From NCBI GenBank assembly GCA_948472605.1, contig CAOKUH010000011.1:1-20323 (forward strand): 20,323 nt of DNA. The letters are read 5' to 3'. The position numbers and the translations under genes were made by a program. Below the pieces are notes generated by a model. That model was not told the DNA's origin, made no database searches, and saw only the letters and a list, made by a program, of their open reading frames with translations. Origin of the DNA: an uncultured Mycoplasmatota bacterium (GTDB lineage Bacteria > Bacillota_I > Bacilli_A > RF39 > UBA660). Every line of letters starts with the position of its first letter. Positions within the stretch are counted from its first letter, which is position 1. Positions 1-8,241 of this stretch are shown one piece after another.

Positions 1-61
1 CATTCCTTTTAACATTCTTTAGTTTACGTCAATTTTTTATGCGATTGCCTTATTTTTAAAC

Positions 62-301
62 TTATTTTAATTTACATGTATATCCAATTTTATTTAAACT
101 TAATTCATATTCTGGATAATTAAGATTAAGCTCTTTACCATTTATATCTTTAGTATAATCTTTAATATCTCCATTAGCATAAATAATTGTTTTGTTTTTA
201 TCATCAAAACTTTTACCTTGACTAAAATCTTTGTCTTCCTTAATTTGATTGTATTTTTCTTCTGTTTGGCATTCTATTTTTATTGTAGGTATTATTTTCA
301 T
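62..301 (-). CDS. small hypothetical protein, 79 aa
   Basis: I do not recognise this protein. I chose the ATG at 299-301. An upstream TTG at 344-346 would add 15 residues but has no ribosome binding site. The site before the chosen ATG is also weak (AAAGAG only 2 nt away). The product is hydrophilic and rich in Lys, Asn and Asp, with two Cys residues (one near the N-terminus, one four residues from the end). It has no signal peptide or membrane segment. It lies beyond the terminator of the upstream dacF operon, so it would need its own promoter, and I see no clear one. It may be a genuine small gene or a remnant. Confidence 0.4.
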   Translation of the reverse strand: MKIIPTIKIECQTEEKYNQIKEDKDFSQGKSFDDKNKTIIYANGDIKDYTKDINGKELNLNYPEYELSLNKIGYTCKLK

Positions 302-404
302 GACTCTTTCTTTTTTAGTTTCTACTTCAATTATGAAAGACCACAATGTACTCTTAAATATTTAACACCCATACAATATAAAGACATTTATTATGTTAAA
401 TAAG

Positions 405-431
405 AAAAAATTTGAATTTATAAATTCAAAT
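405..431 (-). terminator. intrinsic terminator of the metallophosphoesterase-ttcA-dacF operon
   Basis: A perfect 22-nt palindrome at 410-431 (arms ATTTGAATTTA and TAAATTCAAAT) is followed on the minus strand by a run of six T. It lies about 140 nt past the dacF stop. The rest of 347-570 is A+T-rich with no gene that I can support. Confidence 0.7.
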
Positions 432-570
432 CCCCCATGTTTTTTAAATATATTGTCTACTTTTACTTGACTAATGCAAAATAAACTAATAAAAAAATAA
501 TTTATTTTTTGAAATTTAGTACACTATTTTCTATATTTTAATATTTCTGTAAAATAAATAAACTTTTTTC

Positions 571-1806
571 CTATATATTTTTATATTTTTTAAATAAATT
601 ATTATATATTTTAATTACTATTAAAAAAAGTGAAATTATAACTAATAAAATAATAACGTAAACTAAGTAATAATTTTTGTAAACAATATTTTCTTCTAAA
701 TATACCTCATACGAGTACAAAAGAAAATCTTTATAATAAACATCGATAGTTCCTAACTTATCATTCATTTTAATTTTTCTATCAATATAATCTATTCCAT
801 TATAAACATAGCTTAATTCTTCAACCATTCCATTTTTTAAATAAAATTCAATATTTTCTTTATTTTTAATATCATAATATTCTTTTTCACTATCTAATAC
901 TTTTATAGAATGAATGAAATCATCTTTTTTTAAAATCATTTGATAGCTGTAATTATTCCAAAAATAATTGTAAATATTTAAGCTATCAACTATATGATTG
1001 GGGAATCCATTTTCATATAAAGATCCTGCAGTAATAAGTAAATATTTTACTCCATTAAATTCTGCTAAACTAGATAAACATAATCCTGCTTCTTTAGTAA
1101 ATCCAGATTTAGAGCCAATTATATTGTCAATATTTAAATTATATTTTAAAGAAGGCATTACTAGTGTACTATTAAGTTCTAAATTATTTAATGTTAAATA
1201 GTTTCTACTTGTATATATTTCATAAAATGTTTCATTTTTTAAGGCATAAAATAATAATTTAGCTATATCAGAAAGGCTTGAATAATTTTCTTCATGATCT
1301 TTTCCTACCGGATTGTTATAATGAGTATTATTCATTTCTAACTTTGTAGCCATTTCATTCATTTTTTCTACAAAATTTTCTATACTTCCGTAGGTTAAAA
1401 TAGCTAAGCTTTGGGCAGCATCTATACCACTTGGAAGCAAAGTACCATATAATAAATCTTTATAAGTTACTTCATCATTCGTTTTAAATCCTGCTATAGC
1501 ATATCCACTTATATTATAGAATGCTTCTTTAGGTACTTTTACTATTTCTTCTAAATTTTTAATATTTTCAATTGCAACTATTGTAGTCATTATTTTTGTT
1601 AAACTAGCTATAGCTATTTTTTCTTGGGCTTGTTTTTCATATAAGATTTTATTATCATTTAAATTAAAAAGTAAAATATTCTTAGCTTGAATATTGGGGA
1701 TTTCAACCTCTTCTAAATAAGGATAATCAATCGTTTTAGCAATAGGATTAGATAAAAAACCTAATGCTAAAAAAAATATAATAATTGTATTTTTTAATAA
1801 ATTCAT
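571..1806 (-). CDS. dacF: D-alanyl-D-alanine carboxypeptidase (DacF/PBP5-like)
   Basis: This is a 411-aa serine peptidase of the S11 family, which removes the terminal D-Ala from peptidoglycan stem peptides outside the membrane. A signal sequence covers residues 1-23. The catalytic SxxK is SLTK at residues 68-71 and the third motif is KSG at 233-235. The second motif reads SGI (126-128) instead of the usual SxN. A C-terminal membrane segment (about 380-401) with a basic tail anchors it; this replaces the amphipathic anchor of classical PBP5. The start has an AAGGATGA ribosome binding site. It is the last gene of a three-gene unit, 36 nt after the ttcA-like gene. Class assignment is firm; the exact symbol (dacF rather than dacA/dacB) is by resemblance. 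Confidence 0.88.
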   Translation of the reverse strand: MNLLKNTIIIFFLALGFLSNPIAKTIDYPYLEEVEIPNIQAKNILLFNLNDNKILYEKQAQEKIAIASLTKIMTTIVAIENIKNLEEIVKVPKEAFYNISGYAIAGFKTNDEVTYKDLLYGTLLPSGIDAAQSLAILTYGSIENFVEKMNEMATKLEMNNTHYNNPVGKDHEENYSSLSDIAKLLFYALKNETFYEIYTSRNYLTLNNLELNSTLVMPSLKYNLNIDNIIGSKSGFTKEAGLCLSSLAEFNGVKYLLITAGSLYENGFPNHIVDSLNIYNYFWNNYSYQMILKKDDFIHSIKVLDSEKEYYDIKNKENIEFYLKNGMVEELSYVYNGIDYIDRKIKMNDKLGTIDVYYKDFLLYSYEVYLEENIVYKNYYLVYVIILLVIISLFLIVIKIYNNLFKKYKNI

Positions 1807-1842
1807 AAAAATTCATCCTTCTCATATATTATAACAAATAGT

Positions 1843-2670
1843 TTATTTTTTATCATAATTATCAAGAAAATTATACTTCTTCGTATTGATATGATACCCT
1901 AAAATACAATTTAAATTTATATTGGCTACACTTTTAAATAAACTATCATCAATTCCTTTATTTTCTTTACGTAAATTATTTATTAATTTTTTCATTTCTA
2001 ATCTTTTGCTATTACTTTCATCTATCATAGAATTTTCAGTAAAACGACATGCACAATTTAGAAATGTTAAATCGTTATAGTTTTTCCAAGCTAAGATATT
2101 ACTTTCTTTAACTAAATAAAGGGGTCTTATAAGTTCTAAACCTGGAAAATTATCGCTATGAAGTTTTGGCATCATAGTTTTTATTTCTGATGAATAAAAC
2201 ATCGATAATAAGGTAGTTTCTATTACATCATCAAAATGATGCCCTAGAGCTATTTTATTACATCCTAATTCTTTAGCTTTATTATATAAATGCCCTCTTC
2301 GCATTCTTGCGCATAAATAGCATGGACTTCCTTCATTTAAATTATTGACAATATCAAAAATATCGCTTTCAAATATTTCTAAAGGAATATTTAATATTTT
2401 GGCATTTTCTATTATTTGTTTTTTGTTTATTTCATTATAACCTGGATCCATTGAGACAAATTTGATTTCAAAATTAATTTTACCATGGTGTTTTAATTCT
2501 TGCATACATTTAGCGAGTAAAAATGAATCTTTTCCACCACTTATACAAACCATAATTTTATCGTTTTCTTTGATTAATTCGTATTCTTTAATTCCTTTTA
2601 TAAATCTACTCCATATTTCTTTACGATAAGTTTTTATAATACTTTTTTCAACTAACTTATACTTCTCCAT
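1843..2670 (-). CDS. TtcA-family tRNA thiolation PP-loop ATPase
   Basis: This 275-aa cytosolic protein belongs to the adenine nucleotide alpha-hydrolase (PP-loop) superfamily. The PP-loop SGGKDS is at residues 44-49. A CxxC pair (C117, C120) and further Cys residues at 206 and 208 fit the iron-sulfur and sulfur-transfer cysteines of the TtcA/TtuA group, which thiolates tRNA bases (cytidine 32 in TtcA). GHHFDD near 143-148 is also typical of the group. The start ATG has a TTGGAGTGA ribosome binding site. It sits 22 nt after the metallophosphoesterase gene and is cotranscribed with it. Family confidence is high. Whether the substrate is C32 or another tRNA base cannot be read from sequence, so I give no symbol. 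Confidence 0.87.
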   Translation of the reverse strand: MEKYKLVEKSIIKTYRKEIWSRFIKGIKEYELIKENDKIMVCISGGKDSFLLAKCMQELKHHGKINFEIKFVSMDPGYNEINKKQIIENAKILNIPLEIFESDIFDIVNNLNEGSPCYLCARMRRGHLYNKAKELGCNKIALGHHFDDVIETTLLSMFYSSEIKTMMPKLHSDNFPGLELIRPLYLVKESNILAWKNYNDLTFLNCACRFTENSMIDESNSKRLEMKKLINNLRKENKGIDDSLFKSVANINLNCILGYHINTKKYNFLDNYDKK

Positions 2671-2692
2671 AAAAAATCACTCCAAAAAACTT

Positions 2693-3778
2693 CTAATAAT
2701 TTTTATTGATTAAATCAATTATAACATATTCTGTCTTAGTTCCTGTTTTAAATTTAATCCTCCAATTGCTTATTCCTGAACTCACTATAAAGTTGGTATT
2801 TAATATTTTTTTCATACCATAAATATTGTTATCAATAAAAGCAAATTTTGAAATAATTGTCCAAGGAAATAATTGCCCTCCATGTGTATGCCCAGATAAA
2901 ACTAAATCCATACCTGAGGATGCTTCTGCTTCATAATCATTAGGTTCATGATCTAAAGTAATTATATAATTATTTAGATCTAATTCTTGAGTTAATACAG
3001 ATGCTGCTAAACGATTTTTAAATTGAGCATCTAATCGGCCAATAAGTACAATATTTTGGTTAAGATATACTAAATCATCTTCTAATAAAACAACCCGATT
3101 TTGCTTTAATTCTTTTTTTAAAACAAATTCATCATAATCTTTATCGTTATTAAATTCTAAATCATGATTGCCCCAAACCAAATAGACACCATATTTTGTT
3201 TTTAATTTTCCAAGCCCCTTACATGCTTTTCTCATATCTTCTAAAGTTGTATCATCATCTATAAAATCTCCAGTTACAACAACTATATCTGGATTAGTTT
3301 TATTAATTTTTTCCATATAAAATGTAAAATTATCACCATTTATAATCGAACTAATATGACTATCTGTAATTTGGACAATTCTAAAACTTTTAACTCCTAA
3401 ATCTTTGGTAGTTTCAATTTTATAATATGTTTCTATAACATGATGAGCCATATAATACCCATAAGATAAATAAATCGCGGTTATACAATAAGACATTATT
3501 AAAATAAGATAAAAATTAAATGACTTTCTAAATATTTTTTTGATAACTAAAAATATAATATTGCCAAAAAGTAAAATAGCTAAAAAATGACAAAAAATTA
3601 TAAAGCTATTTATGTAATCAATAAAACAATAAATTATAAGTCCTATTATAAAGACAAAAGTTATGATGCAAGAATAGTATTTAGTTGGATAATTTTTATT
3701 TTTTATCAAATTATGAATTCTTAAAACAATAAAAATTAACATAAATAAAAAAATTAAAATAAATAAAAAATTTGCCAT
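2693..3778 (-). CDS. membrane-anchored metallophosphoesterase (YkuE-like)
   Basis: The 361-aa protein begins with about four hydrophobic segments (roughly residues 2-20, 36-53, 57-80 and 90-110). A calcineurin-like phosphoesterase domain follows from about 130. The metal-binding motifs are in order: DSH (139-141), GD (170-171), GNHD (203-206) and GHTH (296-299). The architecture matches YkuE-type phosphoesterases, whose substrates are poorly defined; the catalytic domain probably faces outward. The start has a strong GGAGGA ribosome binding site 5 nt upstream. It is the first gene of the operon ending at 405-431, and a role in the cell envelope is suggested by dacF downstream. That link is inference. 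Confidence 0.87.
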   Translation of the reverse strand: MANFLFILIFLFMLIFIVLRIHNLIKNKNYPTKYYSCIITFVFIIGLIIYCFIDYINSFIIFCHFLAILLFGNIIFLVIKKIFRKSFNFYLILIMSYCITAIYLSYGYYMAHHVIETYYKIETTKDLGVKSFRIVQITDSHISSIINGDNFTFYMEKINKTNPDIVVVTGDFIDDDTTLEDMRKACKGLGKLKTKYGVYLVWGNHDLEFNNDKDYDEFVLKKELKQNRVVLLEDDLVYLNQNIVLIGRLDAQFKNRLAASVLTQELDLNNYIITLDHEPNDYEAEASSGMDLVLSGHTHGGQLFPWTIISKFAFIDNNIYGMKKILNTNFIVSSGISNWRIKFKTGTKTEYVIIDLINKNY

Positions 3779-3865
3779 AAAAGTCCTCCAATTAAATTTA
3801 ATAAATTTTATGTTATATTAGTTAGAAAAATTTTAAAATTTAACTTTAGGATTTATTCTTAAAAC

Positions 3866-3900
3866 ATAAAAAATGCCTATATATTAATAGACATTTTATT
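3866..3900 (-). terminator. terminator downstream of tRNA-Glu
   Basis: The arms AAATG/CATTT and CTAT/ATAG, with one C-A mismatch and a short ATATTA loop, lie at 3871-3895. On the minus strand they are followed by six T. The hairpin separates the tRNA from the metallophosphoesterase operon. Confidence 0.6.
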
Positions 3901-3908
3901 TTTCTTTA

Positions 3909-3984
3909 TGGTAGTCTGCACGGGATTTGAACCCGTACATATACGCTTGAGAGGCGCACGTGTTAACCCTTTCACCAGCAGACC
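3909..3984 (-). tRNA. tRNA-Glu (anticodon CTC), CCA encoded
   Basis: The reverse strand folds as a tRNA. The acceptor arm is GGTCTGC/GCAGACT with discriminator A and an encoded CCA. The anticodon stem is TGCGC/GCGTA with loop CTCTCAA, giving anticodon CTC at plus-strand positions 3949-3951. The T arm is ACGGG/CCCGT with TTCAAAT. The D arm is short, with three good pairs. A TATAAT box at 4008-4013 (minus strand) is suitably placed as a -10, although no good -35 is seen. Confidence 0.93.
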
Positions 3985-4192
3985 ATGATGTTTTTTTTAA
4001 AGACATTATTATAATATCACAAGCGATTATTTATTACAACAATATTTTAAATCTTACAAGAAACAAAAAATAGAAATGATAACTAAATTTTTAATCCTAA
4101 AAATTTATTAAAAAATGTAGCTAAAACTCTTAGATATTAACACTTCCATCATCACTTTGTAATTCATACAATAATAAAAAGGAGGTGTAAAT

Positions 4193-4654
4193 ATGGATGA
4201 ATACGTTCTTGATTTTGTAATTCCTGCGGGGGAAACAGGACCTAATCCTCCACTATGTTATATAGATTATAATACTACTACTAATGCTAAAAGACTTTCT
4301 ATAAAAGGCACAAAAATTTTCCATTCAAATAATGATTTTACAGTTAATGCTGACAATTCACTTACTATTATTCCTGGGACATACGAAATAACATTTTGCG
4401 GAAAAATAGAATGTAACGGAAACTTTCAAAGAGATATAACTGTTTCTTTACATGAAATTTTAGGAGGGGGTATTTCTCAACCAGTAGAAGGTATGTCAAT
4501 CGTTTTATCACCTGGTATGTCATATATACATTTTTCAGAAACTAGAATATTAACTTTTCCTGATCCAGAGGATATATTTGTACTAATATCCAACAACAAT
4601 ACCGAACCAGTTACAGTATCAATGGGTTCTCTTATTTTGAGAAAAATTTCATAA
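4193..4654 (+). CDS. secreted/surface beta-rich protein related to the collagen-like cluster
   Basis: This is a 153-aa protein with a strong AAGGAGGTG ribosome binding site. It opens with YVLDFVIPAGETGP, the same leader module (F-x-IP-x-G then G-x-y) that opens the two collagen-like proteins on the opposite strand. Here only one or two G-x-y triplets remain. The rest (about 20-153) is a beta-rich domain with features seen in BclA or C1q/TNF-like C-terminal domains, such as PGTYEITFCGKI. It has no signal peptide or membrane segment. Two Cys residues lie in the middle. It converges on the minus-strand cluster. Its role is unknown; an exosporium or surface-layer component is the most likely guess. 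Confidence 0.7.
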   Translation: MDEYVLDFVIPAGETGPNPPLCYIDYNTTTNAKRLSIKGTKIFHSNNDFTVNADNSLTIIPGTYEITFCGKIECNGNFQRDITVSLHEILGGGISQPVEGMSIVLSPGMSYIHFSETRILTFPDPEDIFVLISNNNTEPVTVSMGSLILRKIS

Positions 4655-4703
4655 TATTTTAAATCAATCATTATTAAAATAAACGTATAAAAGTTCTAAA
4701 AAA

Positions 4704-4730
4704 TTACACTTTATAAGTGTAAATTTTTTT
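4704..4730 (+). terminator. intrinsic terminator of the plus-strand surface-protein gene
   Basis: The perfect 8-bp stem TTACACTT/AAGTGTAA (4704-4722, 3-nt loop) is followed by seven T on the plus strand. A-runs on the other side may let it act in both directions. The remaining stretch 4731-4920 is A+T-rich with no supported gene. Confidence 0.75.
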
Positions 4731-4923
4731 AGATTAGTAAATTTTAAATTTTTTTAATAATTTATAATAAAAATACTACATATTTTATAACAAAAAAGTG
4801 AAAAATTGAAAAAAGTTTTATTTATTGGTGGATTTGAAAAAAAACAGAATAAATCTTCTACTAATTTACTACTCTTTAGAATAAATTAAGTCAAAATGAT
4901 TTGTCTATAAATAAATTATTTCT

Positions 4924-4956
4924 AAAAAAAACAAATGATATTTAAATATCAAATGT
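4924..4956 (-). terminator. terminator of the collagen-like gene cluster
   Basis: The 16-nt palindrome TGATATTTAAATATCA at 4936-4951 is flanked by ACA/TGT arms. It is followed on the minus strand by a run of T (plus 4924-4931). It lies 19 nt past the last collagen-like gene's stop. Confidence 0.6.
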
Positions 4957-4974
4957 TCTTTAGATAATCTTATT

Positions 4975-5571
4975 TTAGGCGCCTTGTCTGCCTAAGTATT
5001 CTATTACAATGGTAAGTAATGGATTAATAAAATAAGAAGTTGAACTAATATTTGGTAAATCTGGTGTTTTTAAATAAATATTTTGTTTACTTAAATTTAC
5101 AAGTTCATATAAATCATTAGTATTATTTACAGCAATAATTCCTTGTCCTACAAATTGTACTGCTACTTCATCAGTTACATATCCACTATTCCCAATATAT
5201 ATATTATCAGTACCTACTTTTTTAAATCCTAAAGACACGAAGTCAGTATTAGGATCAAAAGTAGAATTTGTAGAGTGTAAAACATATGCGGAAACAGTAA
5301 ATGTTATTTTATAGTATCCTTCTATATTAAATTGTATAGTTTCATCATTTGTATCTAAAGTAATTAAATTACTAATATCCAGTTCTTCTCTATCAATTGG
5401 TAATCTTTCATCTTCTGGCACAACTAATCCATTAGCTATAGTTCCATTATTAAATGTGGCTAAATAAGCAGAACGAGCTATATTTGTTCCAGATGGTCCT
5501 TCGGGACCTTGGGGACCTGTTGGGCCTTGAGGCAATGTGAAATTTAGTTTATAGCTTTCCCCTTGATTCAC
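4975..5571 (-). CDS. collagen-like protein with BclA/C1q-like C-terminal domain
   Basis: The 198-aa product starts at a GTG (5569-5571) with AAAGGA 8 nt upstream. Residues 1-15 (ending in NFTLPQG) form the shared leader module. A short collagen stretch of about five G-x-y triplets follows ([13 protein letters not shown]). From about residue 30 on there is a beta-rich globular domain. It resembles the C-terminal trimerisation domains of bacterial collagen-like proteins (segment NGTIANGLVVPEDE, then FNIEGYYKITFTVSAYV). There is no export signal, which is common for exosporium-type proteins. It is the third of three head-to-tail genes, 21 nt after the previous stop. Surface or spore-coat filament protein is inferred. 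Confidence 0.75.
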   Translation of the reverse strand: MNQGESYKLNFTLPQGPTGPQGPEGPSGTNIARSAYLATFNNGTIANGLVVPEDERLPIDREELDISNLITLDTNDETIQFNIEGYYKITFTVSAYVLHSTNSTFDPNTDFVSLGFKKVGTDNIYIGNSGYVTDEVAVQFVGQGIIAVNNTNDLYELVNLSKQNIYLKTPDLPNISSTSYFINPLLTIVIEYLGRQGA

Positions 5572-5592
5572 AAAATCATTCCTTTCTCAGTT

Positions 5593-5910
5593 TTAAGGAG
5601 TAGTTGGAGTTATTGTTACAGTAGCTTGTGTACCTGGTGCTCCTGTTGTTACATTTCCAATTACTAATCTAGGTGCTGGTCCTGTTGGTCCTTCTATTCC
5701 TTGTGGTCCTGTTGCTCCTGTATCCCCTTTTTCTCCTTGTGGTCCTGCTACTCCTGGATCTCCTTTTTCACCTTGAGGTCCAGCTGGCCCTTCTATTCCT
5801 TGTGGTCCTGCTGCTCCTGTATCTCCCTTTTCACCTTGTGGTATTACAAAATCAATTGTATAACTTGGTGCATTAGTTGCATCAACTGCATTTATATCAT
5901 TATAATTCAT
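5593..5910 (-). CDS. collagen-like triple-helix repeat protein, 105 aa
   Basis: Residues 1-25 are a leader ending in [10 protein letters not shown]. About 18 G-x-y triplets follow (residues 26-79), with EKGD and GPQGIEGP repeats typical of bacterial collagen triple helices. The C-terminus is a short module [18 protein letters not shown]. In related large proteins that module normally continues into another F-x-IP-x-G leader; here it stops at PTTP. The gene has a GAAAGGAT ribosome binding site. It sits between two similar genes with 20-21 nt gaps, so all three are probably cotranscribed. The product may form a heterotrimer or filament with its neighbours; that is inference. Confidence 0.75.
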   Translation of the reverse strand: MNYNDINAVDATNAPSYTIDFVIPQGEKGDTGAAGPQGIEGPAGPQGEKGDPGVAGPQGEKGDTGATGPQGIEGPTGPAPRLVIGNVTTGAPGTQATVTITPTTP

Positions 5911-5930
5911 TTTTTTTATCCTTTCTAATT

Positions 5931-6452
5931 TTAATTTGATGGTGTTATAGTCACCTGTGCTTGTGTGCCTGGAGCTCCTGTTATAACTGTTCCTATTGCA
6001 AAACTAGGTGGGATACCATTTTCTCCAGATGGGCCAGTTGGCCCTGTTGGTCCTGTTGAACCTGGTATTCCTTGCAATCCTTGTGGTCCTGTTGGTCCTG
6101 TTGAACCTGTTACTCCTTGTAACCCTTGAGGTCCTGTAGGTCCAGTAGCCCCAGGTATTCCTTGTAAACCTTGAGGTCCTGTAGGTCCTGTTGCACCCGA
6201 AGGAATAGTAAACTCTAAAATCGCATTGGCAGTTGTCCCTACATTTGTAACTGACGCATTAATCCCTGGCACACCTTGTATTGTTCTACCAATAGCAATA
6301 GTCGCTGGTCCTTGAGGTCCTTGAGGTCCTGTGGGTCCAGTTGGACCAACTATTCCACGGCTTGAACAACAACATCCTTGTGTAGGATGATTTTTACTAT
6401 AATTTTCAACATAATTACAAGCGTTTTGATATTCTTTACTATTATTCATCAT
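5931..6452 (-). CDS. collagen-like protein with N-terminal Cys cluster, 173 aa
   Basis: The N-terminal 35 residues are polar and end in three consecutive Cys (27-29). Next come five G-x-y triplets (36-50), then a beta-rich spacer (51-85, [11 protein letters not shown]...FTIPSG). A second collagen stretch (86-146) contains three copies of a 15-residue unit [15 protein letters not shown]. The protein ends with the module [21 protein letters not shown], as does its downstream neighbour. AAAGGAG precedes two adjacent ATGs (6450-6452 and 6447-6449); the second has better spacing. No membrane segment is seen. First gene of the three-gene collagen cluster. Confidence 0.78.
   Translation of the reverse strand: MMNNSKEYQNACNYVENYSKNHPTQGCCCSSRGIVGPTGPTGPQGPQGPATIAIGRTIQGVPGINASVTNVGTTANAILEFTIPSGATGPTGPQGLQGIPGATGPTGPQGLQGVTGSTGPTGPQGLQGIPGSTGPTGPTGPSGENGIPPSFAIGTVITGAPGTQAQVTITPSN
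6063..6197 (-). repeat. three tandem 45-bp repeats inside the collagen-like gene
   Basis: Residues 86-130 of the 173-aa protein are three 15-codon units ([13 protein letters not shown] plus two variable residues). The copies differ at synonymous and a few non-synonymous sites, so they are diverged rather than recent. Such arrays can expand or contract by slippage. Confidence 0.75.
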
Positions 6453-6540
6453 TTTCTCCTTTCATTAATAAATTATGAAAGAATTATTTTAAATGAATGT
6501 ATATTTGTCTGACGAATTTTTATTTTCTTTATCTAAAATT

Positions 6541-6600
6541 TTAAAACGTAATTATGTTAATCGACATTAAAAATATATTTAAGATTCTATTTTTTTTCAT
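6541..6600 (-). CDS. possible 19-aa peptide ORF
   Basis: An ATG at 6598-6600 is preceded by an excellent AGGAGGAG site 5 nt away. It opens a 19-codon frame, MKKNRILNIFLMSINIITF, ending in TAA at 6541-6543. The peptide has two Lys and then a hydrophobic stretch, like a truncated signal peptide. It lies about 90 nt upstream of the collagen-like genes on the same strand. It could be a leader peptide, a small membrane peptide, or the start of a decayed gene. I cannot choose between these. Confidence 0.35.
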   Translation of the reverse strand: MKKNRILNIFLMSINIITF

Positions 6601-6767
6601 TTTGCTCCTCCTAATTTAATTATCGATTCATTGTATTTTATGAATAAATTAGGCTCATGTTACAAAAAATGATATGATAAATAAAACTATTTTTGAAAAA
6701 TAGATCAAATCCAAAGAAAAATAAATATTTAATCTTTCGAAAAAAATATTTTTAATTATTTTAACCA

Positions 6768-6794
6768 CAAAAAAAGCAAAATATTTTATTGCTT
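6768..6794 (-). terminator. terminator of the regulator-ABC-kinase-vanZ operon
   Basis: The 19-nt hairpin at 6775-6793 (outer arms AGCAA/TTGCT, one internal T-T mismatch) is followed on the minus strand by seven T. It lies 16 nt past the vanZ-like stop. Beyond it, 6601-6767 is non-coding and A+T-rich. Confidence 0.65.
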
Positions 6795-6809
6795 GACATT
6801 TATTTATAC

Positions 6810-7325
6810 CTATTTTTTTATATAATTTAATATTTTAATAGTCAGTGGTTTAAATATCAGATGCAATATATATCCGATTATACCACCAATTACATTAGTT
6901 AAAATATCTGTAATATCAGAAGATCTGAAAGCATTTATTAAAGGTTGTAATAACTCTATACCTAGACTTAATAAAAAAGTATAAAAAATAGTTTTTATTA
7001 AAGTTATCTTTTTTTTATTTACTAATGGTAATAAAAAACCAAAAGGAATAGTCATTATAACATTTAATAATATTTGTCTTATAAAATCACCTCTACCATT
7101 TATAACATCAACAAACAAATTTAAGTTCATCGATTCATAGGGATGATTAAATATAAAAGGTATTTTTGTTATTATGGGCATTAAAGTAAAATATAAAAGA
7201 AAAGATAAATATATATACATTAAAGTTTTTATAAATAATTTATCTTGTCCTTCTCTTTGCCATTTTTTGAAAAATTTTCCAAAATATAATATAATCAAAA
7301 AAACAAAATCAATCAATGTTTTCAT
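6810..7325 (-). CDS. VanZ-family membrane protein
   Basis: This 171-aa protein has about four hydrophobic segments and the VanZ-like signature GIELLQ...R..DITDILTNVIGG in its C-terminal half. VanZ-family proteins are small integral membrane proteins. The founding member gives low-level teicoplanin resistance, and most others have no known role. I start it at the ATG 7323-7325, which has AGGTGG close upstream. A TTG four codons earlier is possible but would itself overlap that site. It is the last gene of the operon, 23 nt after the kinase stop. The context (envelope-stress-type two-component system plus ABC exporter) fits defence against wall-active compounds. Confidence 0.82.
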   Translation of the reverse strand: MKTLIDFVFLIILYFGKFFKKWQREGQDKLFIKTLMYIYLSFLLYFTLMPIITKIPFIFNHPYESMNLNLFVDVINGRGDFIRQILLNVIMTIPFGFLLPLVNKKKITLIKTIFYTFLLSLGIELLQPLINAFRSSDITDILTNVIGGIIGYILHLIFKPLTIKILNYIKK

Positions 7326-7348
7326 ATTCCACCTCAACCTTTAAATAA

Positions 7349-8230
7349 TCAAAACTTAAGTCTAATAATTAAACTATCATTTTGACATTTTGCTTCAATT
7401 GTTCCTTCATTTAAATCAGTTAATTGTTTAGCAATTGATAACCCTATACCAATAGATTTTTTAGCATTTTGAACTGTATAATATCGATCAAATAATTTTT
7501 CTACACTAGTAGAATCTATTAAACTAGTTTTATTAGAGAATTCTATAGTTCCATCATTATTCATAGTTACTTTAAAATTACCTTCACTATATTTTAAAGC
7601 ATTAGATATAATATTTTCAAAAATTCTTTTTATCATATTTTCATTTAATAGTTTTATTACTTTGTTTTTACATATATTTATTTCAGGCGTTATATTTTTT
7701 ATTTTAAACAAACTATAAAAACTTACCAGAGTATCTTCTAAAATATCATTTAAATAAATATTATCTTTTTTTATTTCTTTTTGGGTATCTATGTATTTTG
7801 AAAAATCAAAAAGTTGTTCTGTAAGATTTATTAAATCATTTACTTTATTATCAATGATACTCAAATATTCAATTTGTTTTTTATTTAAATTTTTACTATC
7901 TAGCAAGTCAAGATAGCTTTTTATACTAGTTAAAGGTGTTCTTAAATCATGAGAAATATTTGTAATAGATGATTTAAGTTCTTTATTTCCATTTTTATAT
8001 TCAAGTTCTAATCTACGTAATTCTTTTAGGTTTTTATTTAATGTATTAGTTAATGTTTTTAATGCTTTATCGTTTGTGTTAATTGTAATTAAATTATTAG
8101 TATCTGATTCTATTATTCTTTTAAAAGATATAGAAATATTTTTGATTTCAGTTATTATTATTATTATTTTAATTATTAATATTAGGGTTATACTAATAGT
8201 TATTAGAAATAAATAAAACCAAATACTCAT
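7349..8230 (-). CDS. sensor histidine kinase
   Basis: The 293-aa kinase has a single N-terminal membrane segment (about 4-28) and almost no extracellular part, so it probably senses within the membrane or through a partner. A linker precedes the HisKA H-box SHDLRTPLTS (phospho-acceptor H94). The HATPase_c part has an N-box (NIISNALKYS, about 206-215) and a G-box (GIGLSIAK, 261-268). This short-sensor layout is that of intramembrane-sensing kinases linked to ABC transporters in Bacillota. The cognate regulator is encoded four genes upstream in the same operon. The gene starts 11 nt past the permease stop with an AGGTGATC ribosome binding site. Confidence 0.9.
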   Translation of the reverse strand: MSIWFYLFLITISITLILIIKIIIIITEIKNISISFKRIIESDTNNLITINTNDKALKTLTNTLNKNLKELRRLELEYKNGNKELKSSITNISHDLRTPLTSIKSYLDLLDSKNLNKKQIEYLSIIDNKVNDLINLTEQLFDFSKYIDTQKEIKKDNIYLNDILEDTLVSFYSLFKIKNITPEINICKNKVIKLLNENMIKRIFENIISNALKYSEGNFKVTMNNDGTIEFSNKTSLIDSTSVEKLFDRYYTVQNAKKSIGIGLSIAKQLTDLNEGTIEAKCQNDSLIIRLKF

Positions 8231-8241
8231 AAGATCACCTA

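Noticed and set aside
1..3. ATG on the minus strand at the left edge preceded by AAAAGGA
   Set aside because: Only the start codon would be inside the window, so no gene can be supported.
3985..4192. Possible promoter TACAAT near 4167 for the plus-strand surface gene
   Set aside because: No acceptable -35 hexamer at 16-18 bp; the 208-nt gap otherwise holds only the tRNA upstream region.
5673..5928. Plus-strand open frames rich in Leu/Val or Cys/Ser
   Set aside because: They are antisense shadows of the G-x-y repeats of the collagen-like gene.
6063..6197. Regular repeats considered as a CRISPR array
   Set aside because: The repeats are contiguous 45-bp coding units without spacers, in frame with a collagen-like protein.
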